Shown: piece by piece, positions 22,800-33,489 of the stretch
Numbering within the stretch: the stretch's first letter is position 1
Layout of the letters: each line of letters starts with the position of its first letter
Assembly (NCBI GenBank): GCA_032716605.1
Contig: CM064569.1
Span: forward strand, 12,617,493-12,681,492
Source: Paralithodes platypus
Taxonomy: Eukaryota > Arthropoda > Malacostraca > Decapoda > Lithodidae
DNA: 64,000 nt
Reading direction: 5' to 3'
The notes under the pieces: generated by a model
What the model saw: the letters and a program-made list of their open reading frames with translations, nothing else
Databases searched by the model: none
Told to the model about the DNA's origin: nothing
Position numbers and translations under genes: made by a program

Positions 22800-23800
22800 C
22801 CCCATTCAAGATAGGTTAGTACATTTTTCGAAATATGTCCTGGTCGGAGGCCGGTTGCTACTGTAATACAGGCTCGCTGTCGCTCGTTAGGAAAAAAATC
22901 CACACTTAAATTTCACGAAAGGTGTCAATATTGACAAAGAAATGGGGCAAAAGGTCTTAAAATCGCTAAACTAATGGGGCGCACGTCTTAAAATCTGAAA
23001 ACTAATTGGGCTAAACATGAGGGAGAAGGGGAGCCACAAAAACCAACCACCTCCCCTTAAGCAACCCTCCCCCGGGAACAGGTATAAGCTAGAATCTAGA
23101 TAATCTATACCCTGTTTCTTTTGAACTGGCGGTAAATTGCAAAGTTCCCATAAAGATTTTTCAGTTTTATTGAATATTTTAAAGTGAAATATGGTGTTGA
23201 TTATATAAACTTAGTCTTAATATGATGCAGAGACATAGTGGTTTCATATGTTTCCATTAAGTATCGAGACATTAGCTGCCAAGGGATTCAATTTACCGTC
23301 AGATGAAATGAAACAGAGTAAAGTGAGTTGCCTTGGTATATGGAAACATATGAAGGCGATTCATTCGCGATCTTTGTAATCTTAATGAAATATGTTAATT
23401 AATATATATTGGTAATTCTCTTTCGAGTTGTAAACAAGGTGCCTCAAGTGGGTAGTTGCTAATTTTTGGTCGATTTAATTATCTATGTATTATGTTTTTA
23501 GTAACCTCGCTAGACATCCAAGCTTAAAAAATTATCCCCTAGACCCCCTTTCAAGATAATTTTTTATTTTTTTCGGTAGAAAAGTGTCCTGGCCGAAGGC
23601 CAGTCCCTCCTAAAATTACAGGCTCGCTATCGCTCACCAGGAAAAAATAAATGACACGAAAGGCACGAGAATTGGGGCGAAAGGTCTTAAATTCGCCAAA
23701 CTAATGGAAAGAACGTCTTAAAATCTCAAAGCTAATGGGACTAAAGATGAAGGAGAAAAAGCAGCTACCTCCCCCTTAAATAGGTTCTCTACTAAGGTTC
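22800..23800. repeat. Direct duplication of a 260-bp block
   Basis: 22,800-23,065 and 23,545-23,795 share, in order: AGACCCC.TTCAAGATA, GTCCTGG.CG.AGGCC, ACAGGCTCGCT.TCGCTC, CACGAAAGG, AATGGGG.(A)AAGGTCTTAAA, CGTCTTAAAATCT, AA.TGGG(A)CTAAA.ATGA and CCACCTCCCC..TTAA. They are about 75-80% identical by eye and about 740 bp apart, with AT-rich sequence between. An inverted pair (TCATATGTTTCCAT) lies in the spacer at about 23,245 and 23,340. Confidence 0.8.
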
Positions 23801-24980
23801 ACCCATGCCTTATGTTTGAATAACTATCTTTTACTGTATACATTATATTTGGCTGAATACAAATATATGTCAATTTTCAATTTCTATAACATTTTACAAA
23901 ATACAAAGGAAAAGGTCATGATCAAATTTGTCTAAGCCTGTGGATGTGAGCCTCTGACATGTTGCGACTATCACGTCCTAATACTAAATATAAACCTGAT
24001 TCGACTACTCACTCTGATACCTTTCCCTTAGCAATTACAGACCCACAGACGTACAGTACAGTTTATACAGCCCCAACACCTCCTCATTTATAACAAGGGC
24101 TGATATCTTAGTAAGTTTGCACATAATTAACTATGTAAGGTAGCGTTAGCTTCAAAGATTAGGAAAAACTTAGTATATCACTCCCTAAACGATGTCTGCT
24201 TCAGGTTAAGGAATTTTAGATTGCTGGACAATTGCCTGCCAAAATTTAACTTAATAATCAACTAATATGACAAATAAATGTAGTAACTTTTTATAGAAGT
24301 ATGTAAGCCTGAAATAAAAGCAATCCACATATCGAATAATAACTAATTACCTTTGTTGACTTGGTATGCATTATTCCAAAGCCATACAATTTTACTTATT
24401 ATATGACCCTGTTGCATATGTCTTGGATTGTTTTTGCGACTTTCTCCAAAGTTATATTTCAACAAAATGAATTACAAATTTACTAAAAACGTTTGGGTAA
24501 CCTTACCAAATATAATGTAAAAAAAAACAATCATTTTAGTTCATATTTTTAACGAAATAATAATTAATTTAGTTACAGAGGTAACTTTGAGGTAGAAGCA
24601 AGCTATGAACATGATCTGATCTGAGGATTATTTTGTAGTAGTAAAGTACAATATTGAGTGATAAATACGGCGTTCTGAAATAAAATAAATAATTAAAGCT
24701 TATATTCGACTTATTGGTTAAATTGCGATAAATGCATATTTGTTATTGTAATAGAATAAAACCTCACCAAAATATATTCGGACAGTTCAATAAATAAATA
24801 TCTGAAAGCAATTACAATCAACTGCAGGCTTGAGGTATATACAGTAGAAGTGCAAGACCTGTATGGTGAAGGTGTAATGAAAGGCGACACACCGGTGCAA
24901 TGGTTGTTCCAAAGGCAAGGCAGACGGTAGTTAGCTCCTGCACTATGTAACAGCATCAATCCAGATTACACTGCTAGATA
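23801..24980. other. AT-rich spacer without recognisable gene
   Basis: No coding signal, repeat relation or inverted ends are recognised. Confidence 0.5.
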
Positions 24981-24990
24981 TATGTACCTA

Positions 24991-25425
24991 TATATACTGT
25001 ATACATGTATAGTATGTATATATGTTATGCCAGATCACACCTCGGCAAACACCACAGAATATGTATCAACAATCGCCGTTGCACCTGCCGAACAAGAATA
25101 CATGAATTGGCCAAGCAAAGCTGTTCTCCCCGAAAGAGCCAACTTCAAGAAGATGAACCTCACCCACCAACATCCAGCCAAAATGTACCCCCGCTCCCCC
25201 CAACCCCCAGTGGTACCTCCAAGACTACCCAAGATCTCACCTGTACCTAACAGGCCAGAACAAAAATGGTTTAAGGTACAGCAGGGACAGGTAACCAACC
25301 AGAACTTTCTGAACCGAACACAGCGAACTAACACGAAGTACAAGAAACGGCTACTGGGGAAGATAAAGAGATTGTTTGATAGCTCACCTGCTCCCTTGTT
25401 TTTTTGTTTTTATTTTTTGTTATGA
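24991..25425 (+). CDS. Unrecognised proline/lysine-rich open frame, broken off by LINE-A2
   Basis: An open frame of up to 147 codons (counting from 24,982; the first ATG after the TA-rich start is MPDHTSANTTEYV at about 25,030). Base composition changes sharply from AT-rich spacer to C/A-rich. The protein is rich in Pro, Gln and Lys (PQPPVVPPRLPKISPVPNRP, then a basic tail KYKKRLLGKIKRLF) with no domain I can name. It stops in the poly-T at the 3' end of LINE-A2, so it is probably a truncated piece of something longer. The gag or tether part of an unidentified retroelement or an exon are both possible. No promoter or splice evidence. Confidence 0.35.
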   Translation, partial: YILYTCIVCIYVMPDHTSANTTEYVSTIAVAPAEQEYMNWPSKAVLPERANFKKMNLTHQHPAKMYPRSPQPPVVPPRLPKISPVPNRPEQKWFKVQQGQVTNQNFLNRTQRTNTKYKKRLLGKIKRLFDSSPAPLFFCFYFLL

Positions 25426-25500
25426 TAAAGGTGAAACAAAAGGCAGAACTGCCTGTGACGAGTGCCGCCCCCAGAATTTTAAATAGTGACAGGGCCAAAA

Positions 25501-26880
25501 TCAAGGAATGTTCGAGCCAAAATGCCTGGACACACGAAGTTTGAAGCAAGTCAAGTCATAGGATGAGGGGAAGATGTATTCAGGGAGAGAGTTCCAGAGC
25601 TCAGCTGTTGAATAGAAGAAAGATTGGGAATATTGTTTCACTCTTAGACTGGAGAGTTGCACAGAGTAGGGGTGTTGCATGACGGGTGCTACATACTTTA
25701 CGTAGAGGAAGTGGTATACACTGAGAGAGCTCTGAGAAATATTGATTATTGTACGAGCGGTAGAATTGTGAGAGAGATGCAACATTGCGGCAAAAAGAAG
25801 AGAGATTGCACAGAGTCAGTGAGTGGAAGTGAGTTAATGAGACAAAAGGCTTTCTTTTCTACTTTGTCAAGAAATGCTGTGTGAGAGGATCCTCCCCACA
25901 TATGTGAACAATACTCAATACATGGTCGCACTATGCCCCTGTACAGAGCAAGAAGCTGTGCAGGGGTAAAGAACCCATGGAGGCAGTTGAGCACACCCAG
26001 CTTCTGGGAAGCTGTTTTAGCAAGGGTGGTAATATGGTCTTTCCAAGTGAGATCAGAAGAAATTGAGACACCTAGAATACTGAGAGAAGATGAAGGGTTG
26101 ATTTTTGTACTTTTGAAGCGTAAGGGATAGTCCAGTGAGAGTTCTTGACGGGTAGATATGTGTAGACATTGGGTTTTGGAAGCATTGAAAGCAACACGAT
26201 TTCCTTTACCCCAAATATAAATGGTTGATAGGTTAGAAGATAATTGTTTTATGTCATCATAAAGTTATTTTTTGAATGATTGCTTGCTGGGGGGTTCTGA
26301 AAAACTAGTTGAATAGTGTAAGGTAGAGTCATCAGCATATGACTGGATAGGACTGGAGGTACAGTTGAGATCATTAATGAATATTAGAAAGATAAATGAA
26401 GATAGGACAGAACCCTGAGGAACACCAGAGTTAATAGGTTGAGGAGGTGAATGGTGGCTATTCACAACCGAATTTATGAAACGGGCAGAAAGGAAATTAG
26501 AGATAAAGGCACAGATAGAGAGGTAGAAACCGAAGGAGAATGGTTTAGAAATTAAAGATTTGTGCCAGACTCTATCAAAAGCCTTCGATATGTCTAGCGC
26601 AATAGAAAAGGTCTCACCGAAGTACCGAAAGGGAGACGACCAAGGGAGTTAGTAAGATATGAAAGAAGATCCCCAGTAGAGCGACGCCTAAGAAATCCAT
26701 ACTGGCGATCTGAGAGTAGATTAAGAGAGATGCTTAAGAAACTTTGAAGTAAGAGTAGTTTCAAAAACATTGGAGATGAAAGAAATGAGAGCAATTGGAT
26801 GATAGTTGGAGGGTTAAGAGCAGTCGCCCTTCTTTGGGACAGGTTAAATGAGAGCAAACTTTCAGTAAGAGAGGCAGACG
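25501..26880 (-). pseudogene. LINE-A2 reverse transcriptase
   Basis: RT in several frames: LLSDRQYGFLRRRSTGDLLSYL (fingers), INSGVPQGSVLSS, catalytic YADD at 26,328-26,339, then ALYRGIVRPCIEYCSHMWGGSSH and a C-terminal AELWNSLPEYIFPSSYDL. Breaks lie near 25,780, 26,265 and 26,590. The catalytic aspartates are kept but the frame is not. Confidence 0.88.
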
Positions 26881-26911
26881 TTAGAGGAGAGACATAGATG
26901 GAAGAGTTTGC

Positions 26912-27295
26912 TTAAGCTCGGTTCACACATGCAGGAATTAACGTCCCGTCCGTCCCCGACCAAGAAAATAGGCAGGACGGCACCAATCTGGAGGCTCCAT
27001 GTGGCCACGATGGCCGTTCCAATGTTTTTTTTCCATCGTTCTCATCCCGTTAGTCGGCGTCTGGACGCCGCCAGTCGTTGTCTAGACGCCGCCAGGCTGC
27101 GTCTAGACGACGACTGCTCCCGTGTGTGTCCGTGTGTGTCCGGTGGGTGTCCCGACATAACACGTTTTCTGGCATTTGCCCCGGCCCACACAGACCATTT
27201 TATGCATGCACAAAAAGGACGCCGCCTAGACACAGCAAATTAAGAGGTCGGGGACGGATGGGATGTTAATTCGTGTACGTGTGAACCGAGCATTA
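26912..27295. mobile_element. 378-bp MITE with TTA duplication nested in LINE-A2
   Basis: Left end AGCTCGGTTCACACATGCAG and right end complement TGCTCGGTTCACACGTACAC, flanked by TTA at 26,912-26,914 and 27,293-27,295. The uninterrupted LINE-A4 sequence at the same spot (GTTTGCCTAGGCAGGG, near 55,877) gives the empty site and confirms the boundaries. Related by its ends to the MITEs at 15.5 and 17.6 kb. The interior has tandem TCTAGACGCCGCC-type repeats (27,055-27,110). Confidence 0.92.
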
Positions 27296-27299
27296 GGCA

Positions 27300-28560
27300 G
27301 GGAGTCAGCATGGAAGCACAGTAATTTTAGTAAAACAGGAGGAACACCATCCGGATCGTACGCCTTCTTAGTATTAAGCCCAAAGAGGGTACAAAGTACA
27401 TCTTTAGAAGAGATCAGGATATTAGCCATGAGTAAGTGAGAGGGATGGAAAGGGAGGAATACCACTGGAATCATCCACGGTGCAGTTTCTAGCAAAAGTT
27501 TGGGTGAAGAGTTCAGTTTTGTCAGAGAAAGAGGTGACGGTAGTGCCATCAGAGTGGACAAGGGGAGGGAAAGACGAGGAAGACAAATTGTTGGAGAGGT
27601 TTTTGGCTAGATGCCAGAAAGCTTGGGAAGAGCTAGAGTTGTTGTTGTTGTTGTTTTTCCCCAAGCTGCCTGGGCGAACAGCCCCAAGGCCCCGAGCAAG
27701 GCCAAGGCCATAACCGAGCGCCCCCACAGAACCCTCCCTGCCGACCACAATAAAGCCTGGGTGACCGAAGCCACTCCATGGCGGGGATCTGAGGAGGGTG
27801 CGGAAACGCCCGGGAAACCAAAGCCCCACCCAGGGCCCTGTGCCCCTCAGCAATTATGAAGGAGAAAGTTGAGGGGCAAAGGAAAGATGTGACGCTTTGG
27901 CTTCCAATCTTGGTAGATTAGGAGGTCAATCCACGCAAGAGACGCCGTCTCTTGGATAGTTGGATAGTTCAGTACACTTATTATTGATGAAGGAGTGTTT
28001 GGCGAGTCGAAGAACTGATTTGGTTTGATTCCAAGCAGAAACATAGGAAGAATGAGATTCTTGAGTTTGAAGGCATTGGTACCGTTTGAATGCTTCCTCC
28101 TTATTGCGGACAGCAGTAGAACAAGTGTGAATACATCAAGATTTTTGTAATTAGTCTGAGAGATAAAAATGGATTATATGCCTCCATGCCCGAGAGGATT
28201 CTCGGTAATGCGTTCAGCACTTTTCGAGGGTCCCCGGCCATGGAAGCAAAAATCATTCCATGGGAATTCAAAGAAGTACTGCTGGAGAGCTTCCCAGTCG
28301 GCAGCGCCAAAGTGCCACAAGCGCCGCCAGCTGGGGGGATCGGGTGGCCGTACCGGAGAAATAGGACGGGTGACCGAGATACGTTTTTGGTCGGAGGAGC
28401 CCAAAGGAGAGAAAAGATAGACATTATAAGAGGAAGGGTAAGAAGTTATAAACAAGTCAAGAATGTTGGGCCGATCTCTGAAGCGATCCAGGATATGGGT
28501 GGGTTGCTGAACCAACTTCTCTAGGTCATTTAGGATAGAAAAGATGTAGGCTTATTCACC
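27300..28560 (-). pseudogene. LINE-A2 endonuclease and linker (interrupted)
   Basis: Contains [20 protein letters not shown] and [18 protein letters not shown] (the SDH position reads SDQ, so the catalytic His is lost), the W..A..F/W linker region, and the RT-proximal GLNTKKAYDPDGVPPVLLK. Split by the family B insertion at 27,642-27,957. Multiple frameshifts. Confidence 0.85.
27637..27962 (-). mobile_element. Retroposon family B (copy B2) with (CAA)n tail
   Basis: A 316-bp insertion bounded by AGTTG at 27,637-27,641 and 27,958-27,962. The empty site is seen in LINE-A4 (GAGTTGGATAGTTC, near 56,226). On the minus strand it ends in (CAA)n. Its GC-rich body is shared with B1 at 7.65 kb. It could be the 3' end of an RTE-like LINE or a SINE using one; no RT motifs are inside. 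Confidence 0.85.
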
Positions 28561-28699
28561 AGGTTAGTCAATGGAATAAAAGAAGAGCTATTGGCGGTGG
28601 TGAACAATAAAATCTCCTAAGATGGAGAATTCTGAGAAAGAAGAGATGGATAGGATGTGTTTCACTTTATAGTTGAGATAGTCAAAGTGAGATGACAGG

Positions 28700-29145
28700 G
28701 TTGCAAGACAACAAATTAGCAACCCCATCAGATGTTCTCACAAACTATGGAGAGACGTCACCAATCAAAGCCAGGCTCGCCAACATCAAAGAGAGGAAAT
28801 GAGCGAAACAAAGGGCACAGACGAGAGCAGAAAAGGAAGCAACACAGTCTGTCATCGAAAGCCAACACTCTCTATGGTGTAAAGAAACAGAGCAGCAACG
28901 TCATCTACCGTGTCCTACGGGAACTGCTGGACTCCTCCAGGACCAATCAACGAGTTCTCGTCCGGGCCAATCGCAAGGCACGAGCGAGAAGATAAAGGAG
29001 TATACAACGAAAGAACCCGATTTGAACTACAACGAAGAAGACTTTATGATAATTCGTCATCAAGAACCAATATTCTATTTTAACAGTTGTGATCAGAATA
29101 ACCCAAAATACAGTGCAGAAAATGGTATATATAAATCATGACAGA
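28700..29145 (+). CDS. Unrecognised A/C-rich coding-like segment on the far side of LINE-A2
   Basis: Two overlapping plus-strand frames stay open for about 88 codons (28,732-28,995) and about 110 codons (from about 28,802 to a TGA near 29,140). The composition is the same C/A-rich type as the segment at 25.0-25.4 kb on the other side of LINE-A2, and unlike the AT-rich surroundings. The longer frame reads TQSVIESQHSLWCKETEQQ and later EPDLNYNEEDFMIIRH. One stop or frameshift separates it from an opening KLATPSDVLTNYGETSPIK. No family is recognised. Confidence 0.3.
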
Positions 29146-30431
29146 TCAAAAGAGAATAAGGGAAGCCTTGCATACCACCTGAAGAATAGAGGAAACGAAT
29201 ATATAATGAAAATCAATTATCCAACAACCATGCAAGCTTCCTAAAGTATGAGTTTAATATTAAGAAATAAAGAATAACCATATACATGTATTCCTATGTC
29301 TATTGTATTTTTAAGGCACAATAATGAAAAAATAAAAATATCTATGTCCCTACTATTCCGAAATGAATAAATCAAGAAGTAAATTATCCTTTGAATATTA
29401 GCTGACCGAAATATATGATCGGTAGGTAAACACGAGGCAATATAATCTACTAGCTTTAATGCGATCGGATGAATATACACCCATGTTTGCAGGGAGCAGG
29501 GCAGTGTGCCAGAGGAACTAGAAGTGACATTCTCTAGTTGTGTGTGAGAGTGGCAGTTCCCTTTGGTGCCAAACCGAGGAAAGAACTACGAGTCTAGCGT
29601 TGGCCAGATCCTCTCTCATGGACCTAACTTCTCATCACCTCTTAACATAAGTGTCTCTGTGTTTCTTGAGTTTTGGGTATTATTGTGAAGGTATATACGA
29701 TTTGTTAGTGTTCAATATAACGTTATTCTAAGAGGCCTATTCTGGGCTCTCCTCACGCCATTTTCTCTCTCGCATTGTGAGAACAAACCACACGTGTGCC
29801 AGTTAATTATATTTATAATGTCCTTGATTTAACTGATTTCAATTCCATACTAAACGTTATATAATTATATTTTATAACTAAGATATATACCCAACACGAC
29901 ACATCGACACATACTAATTTGTGAACACTTGCAGATCTTATACTTTTGTTTCATTATTTATTGAGTGTCCAAATTTGTAGTGAAGTGTACGAAGAGAGAA
30001 TAATGTATTCTTTTGTAATAAATCAGTGTTCTATTTATTTTCATAGTAATTCATTCTTAAAATCCTTTCCATGTTCAAAGTAAAACCCGTTCCGTCGAGT
30101 TTAATTAAAGTTATATACATTATTTCTTATCTATAATAGTTCTTGTGAAAAATTTGATCCACCACGATATATGATCAATATCCTATTTTATTACCAGTGG
30201 AAGAATTCATATTGTACCTCTCCGTGTATCATCAGCCTTTAATTCCGGCTGTTATAAGTCGCTACATCGTTCTGTGTCTTTGAGTTGATTTATATTTCGT
30301 CTGCCTCTATTGGGGTTATTATAATTTACTACGTATTCTGCGTAGTTTATTTCAAGTGATTATTCATCGGCCTACTATTTGGCTAAATTCAGTCACTACT
30401 TCGTTCTGTGCAATTATGTTATCTTCAGCAG

Positions 30432-30438
<7 letters not shown>
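29146..30438. other. Spacer without recognisable gene
   Basis: AT-rich. From about 30,230 to 30,620 short phrases (TCACTACTTCGTTCTGTG, TAATTTACTACGTATTCTGCG, TTCACTACTCGTTTTGTGA) recur loosely, suggesting a decayed tandem repeat of roughly 60-80 bp. No gene is seen. Confidence 0.5.

Positions 30439-30486
<48 letters not shown>
30439..30486. repeat. (TA)n microsatellite
   Basis: Uninterrupted AT/TA run of about 24 units. Confidence 0.97.
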
Positions 30487-30492
<6 letters not shown>

Positions 30493-30792
30493 GCTGTATA
30501 ATTAGCTACTACTCCAGCTATATTTATTCACTACTCGTTTTGTGAATCTGAATTCCTCATTCACTGTGATCATAGCTCATTTACGACTATATTTATTTTT
30601 CATAGATCGTTCTAGTGATTATTCTCCAGTATTTTATTATAGTTAAATTACGAATTAAATTGTGTTATCACCAGTGTTAATCATAACTTTCTATCTTATT
30701 CGCCTGATTTAACGTTGTACTAATCTATTTTGTATTCATTTCACCACCACACCAAACACCTCCAATGAAATTAATGTAAGCATATAATTATG

Positions 30793-30868
30793 TGATCCAC
30801 CAGGATTCGAACCCGGGTTATCACACACAGATTTTTAGACACCTTAACCAATACACCACCAAGACGGT
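30793..30868 (-). mobile_element. tRNA-like SINE head or tRNA pseudogene
   Basis: On the minus strand: GGTGGTGTATTGGTTAAGG (A-box-like) and, about 30 bases on, a perfect B box GGTTCGAATCC (near 30,805-30,815) inside AACCCGGGTTCGAATCCTGG. The presumed acceptor ends do not pair, so it is not called a functional tRNA gene. Confidence 0.6.
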
Positions 30869-31646
30869 TAAAGAAATCAGATATTTATTTAAGGTAACCG
30901 CAGTAAACTTGACCTTACTTTCCGCGCGGCCCCCCTTTGATAGCTGACCTGGTCAGGCAACCTTCTCTTTCCCCAGCTATGCTTACCCCTATACCATATT
31001 TGTATATATTTGTTCATCTTCCATTCCTCTCTGCGTACACTATATACACATATATAATGTCATCATATTTTATGTTCTGTTTTGTGTTTTATATATGTTT
31101 CCTGTTTGATGTTTTGTAAGTGACACCATATTTCATGATTGAGTAAAACATAGTTAACTCTTTCCTAGTCATCTTTAAATTGCCATGGGACTTATACTTA
31201 ACCCGGGAACGGCGAAAAACTCTTAAGAGGTTTTGGTGGGCAAGGATGAGGAGCCTCATAAGAGGTAAGGCCTAACAAAAACTTTTAAAAGGCCCCAGTA
31301 GCGCTTAAAACAAGTGAAATGGTGATTAAATGAGATAATTTCTCTCCATACCTTCTATCACTCCTCCACATCTGTCAAAATCCCCTCCTTCCCCCCCTTC
31401 AATTATCACCTATTTTCCCTCATATCCCATTATTTTTTGGCTTATTTTCGTGCTAACATCTCCAAGCCGGTTCTAGAGTGTGGTCATGTGACTAGCGAGT
31501 GTGTTGCGTAAGGGAGAGTGTGGGTGAGTGAGTCAGTCAGACTTCAGGCCTCGCGAGGGGAGGGTTTGCCTCGCTCTGCTCCACATTTCATGAACGGACC
31601 GGCCGGCAATAATTCGCGATTTTGACCATCAAAACACTATTCCCAC
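30869..31646. other. Spacer; small palindromes near 31,215
   Basis: TTAACCCGGGAACGGCG at 31,198 resembles a piggyBac-type MITE end, but no matching right end was found. A palindrome (AAACTCTTAAGAGGTTT) follows it. 31,450-31,600 is GC-richer. No gene. Confidence 0.45.
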
Positions 31647-32223
31647 TTGTTTTATTGTTGTTTTTTTTTTTGTTTTTTTTTTGTTTTTTTCTATATTCAA
31701 ACTTACTTCCTCTCGGGCATAGGCTGAGAGCCTTAACATTCACCGCTTTACAATGAACAGTGAAGCCTGTGAGGTCTTGTTCCAGTCTAGGGAGTGAGAC
31801 ATGTGAAGCACGTAGAGTACAACGAGCACCTGCCATCTTGCCTTCACATGAGGCACGGTGCTCACTCATGGCCCGAAACAACCCAATCTCTGAAGCCACC
31901 TTGTTCCCGTGCTTCACTGTCTCACCCCCTACACTCGGACTCTCACACTTACACACACACAACGCCACCTGTTGAGCAGATAACTCACCAGGCATTGCAC
32001 CCCTATAGCATATTTTGAATATGGGAATATTCATACAGTGCTATTTAATCAGGGAACAATGAGGGTATTTTATTGACGTTTCGGTGGGCTTGTGGTAATG
32101 CACTGATACCAGGTACAGCACAAATTCCATCCCAATAATATCTTCCCATTGATACATCGGGATTTGAACCCGGGACCTTTGGATTACCAGGCCAGTGGCA
32201 AGACCACTCCACCACACCTCCCC
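31647..32223 (-). mobile_element. tRNA-derived SINE family F, copy F1 (full length)
   Basis: On the minus strand it starts at about 32,223 with GGGGAGGTGTGGTGGAGTGG (A box TGGTGGAGTGG), continues through GCCACTGGCCTGGTAATCC, and has an exact B box GGTTCAAATCC (32,160-32,170). The head resembles a Thr-type tRNA; that is inference. A body of about 450 bp follows and ends in GAATATAG plus an A-rich tail (T-rich 31,651-31,691 on plus). Copies F2 and F3 are about 93-95% identical by eye. The body keeps a long open frame (31,588-32,034) in F1 and F3, and its C-terminal half in F2. Confidence 0.92.
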
Positions 32224-32540
32224 ATGTTACTATCTTCATATTAAACGTAAAATAGGCGCATATGAATAAGTAATAACGATATTTATGGTAAAATGACGAT
32301 TATAGGCGGGAATGGAGCCTAATATTGCCGCCCAGTTACATGATTTTCACTCACACTCCTCGCTTTTCTTGGGTTATTAGTTAAGAGCCGGATGCGCCCA
32401 GTTTATGTAATTAGTAATTATGAAATATAAAGTTATTTGTATTTACTCTGTGTGTTTATTGTGTTTGGGGAGTGATTGAGTAAATCAGAAACCTTATTAG
32501 TAATGCTTGTTGTGTTCCTGTCGAGCAGGATTATATTCTA
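32224..32540. other. Spacer without recognisable gene
   Basis: Nothing recognised between SINE F1 and the LINE-A fragment. Confidence 0.5.
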
Positions 32541-33040
32541 AGTTATCCTAAACAAGGAGCTTATGAAAACAAATATTATTGCAAGTTGGTTTACAATGTG
32601 GCATAACACAAAGAATTTTAGAAAGTCAGTAGAGTTAGGGGACAGATAGATAGCACGGATAAATTTAGTATGAGCTAGAGTGACAGGATAGTTTAAGCTA
32701 TAAAGTTGAGAATTCAGAGGATTCAAAATCAGGAACACAAGAGCAAGTGAGTTTGTTGTGCATGTATACACAACATCCGCCTTTGGCTTTGAAACTAGGA
32801 TAGAGAAAGTAGGAGAATACAGAGAAGGGGCTGCTGCCAGTTGCTTCAGAAACCAGAGTTCCAGTGAGGAAAAGAAGATCAGGTTTGTTGGAGGAGAGGT
32901 GGTGTTTTACAGAGAGAAAGATAAAGGAAAGGCCGCAAATGTTGCTCAAGTTAATGGTAAGAGTAACAGGCCGTGGTCCAGAGCATTTTGAAGGGTTGGC
33001 TGGTGAAGGGCTGTTAGTAGTCTGTCTCACAAAGAAAGGG
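32541..33040 (-). pseudogene. LINE-A 5' fragment: endonuclease N-terminus (copy A3)
   Basis: Minus-strand frames read CGPRPVTLTINLSNICGLS, SVKHHLSSNKPDLLFLTGT, KAKGGCCVYMHNKLTCS and VCHIVNQ. These parallel the N-terminus of the endonuclease in LINE-A4 at 56.9-57.4 kb. Only the first 500 bp or so is present, with no 3' end, so it is an internally broken copy. Frameshift near 32,700. Confidence 0.82.
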
Positions 33041-33489
33041 AACTGAGTCAGCCCAATTCTCTGCCTGTCCACTCGCTTAGTCCGCCTGACAAGGTTTTGA
33101 GAATTCCGCTTCTTAAAAGAATGCTTAGACCACCTACCATACCACCAGCAAACTCACTTAGTCTGCCTAGTGAGGTTTTGAATCAGAAGAAGAAAGTTTA
33201 GTCCGCCTAATGGTCCACCTGCAAACTTGGTCTCTTTCACTCCTCTATCGCTATAACAACAATCAGTGTTCTTCCGAGCTCCCGCAGTGCATACAAGCTC
33301 CGCTGCGGCCAGTGTGTGGCACCCGTCATCAACACAGTCCCAATGATATTCTGTCCAGCTCTCCAACCCAAGAACTAGCAAATGTTCTCAGTCTTTCTTC
33401 TACTCTGCAAGTGAACTCTGATCTAGTCTTAGTCTCCAAATTTATTTAATGACCATTACCTTACACAGGACAAATTCCGTATATACCAC
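33041..33489. other. Sequence between LINE-A3 and the Gypsy pol stop; imperfect short tandem repeat
   Basis: GCTTAGTCCGCCTGACAAGG, CTTAGTCTGCCTAGTGAGG and GTTTAGTCCGCCTAATGG recur at about 50-bp spacing (33,075-33,215). This is where a 3' LTR of the Gypsy element could lie, but with no second LTR visible I cannot confirm it. Confidence 0.4.

Larger units (their letters stand above)
25426..28690 (-). mobile_element. LINE family A, copy A2, with two nested insertions
   Basis: A minus-strand non-LTR element. A T-rich run at 25,397-25,422 stands where its poly-A tail should be. The 3' UTR at 25,430-25,640 matches LINE-A4 (54,366-54,600). RT, linker and endonuclease follow toward higher coordinates, ending at about 28,690 where A4 continues and A2 does not. 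It is interrupted by a 378-bp MITE (26,915-27,292) and a 316-bp retroposon (27,642-27,957). Many frameshifts and stops; inactive. Confidence 0.9.

Noticed and set aside
25035..25343. Minus-strand 102-codon frame opposite the proline-rich frame
   Set aside because: Composition mirrors the plus-strand frame; hydrophobic/Cys-rich shadow without a domain.
30793..30868. Functional tRNA gene
   Set aside because: Good B box but acceptor and anticodon arms do not pair; treated as a SINE head or pseudogene.
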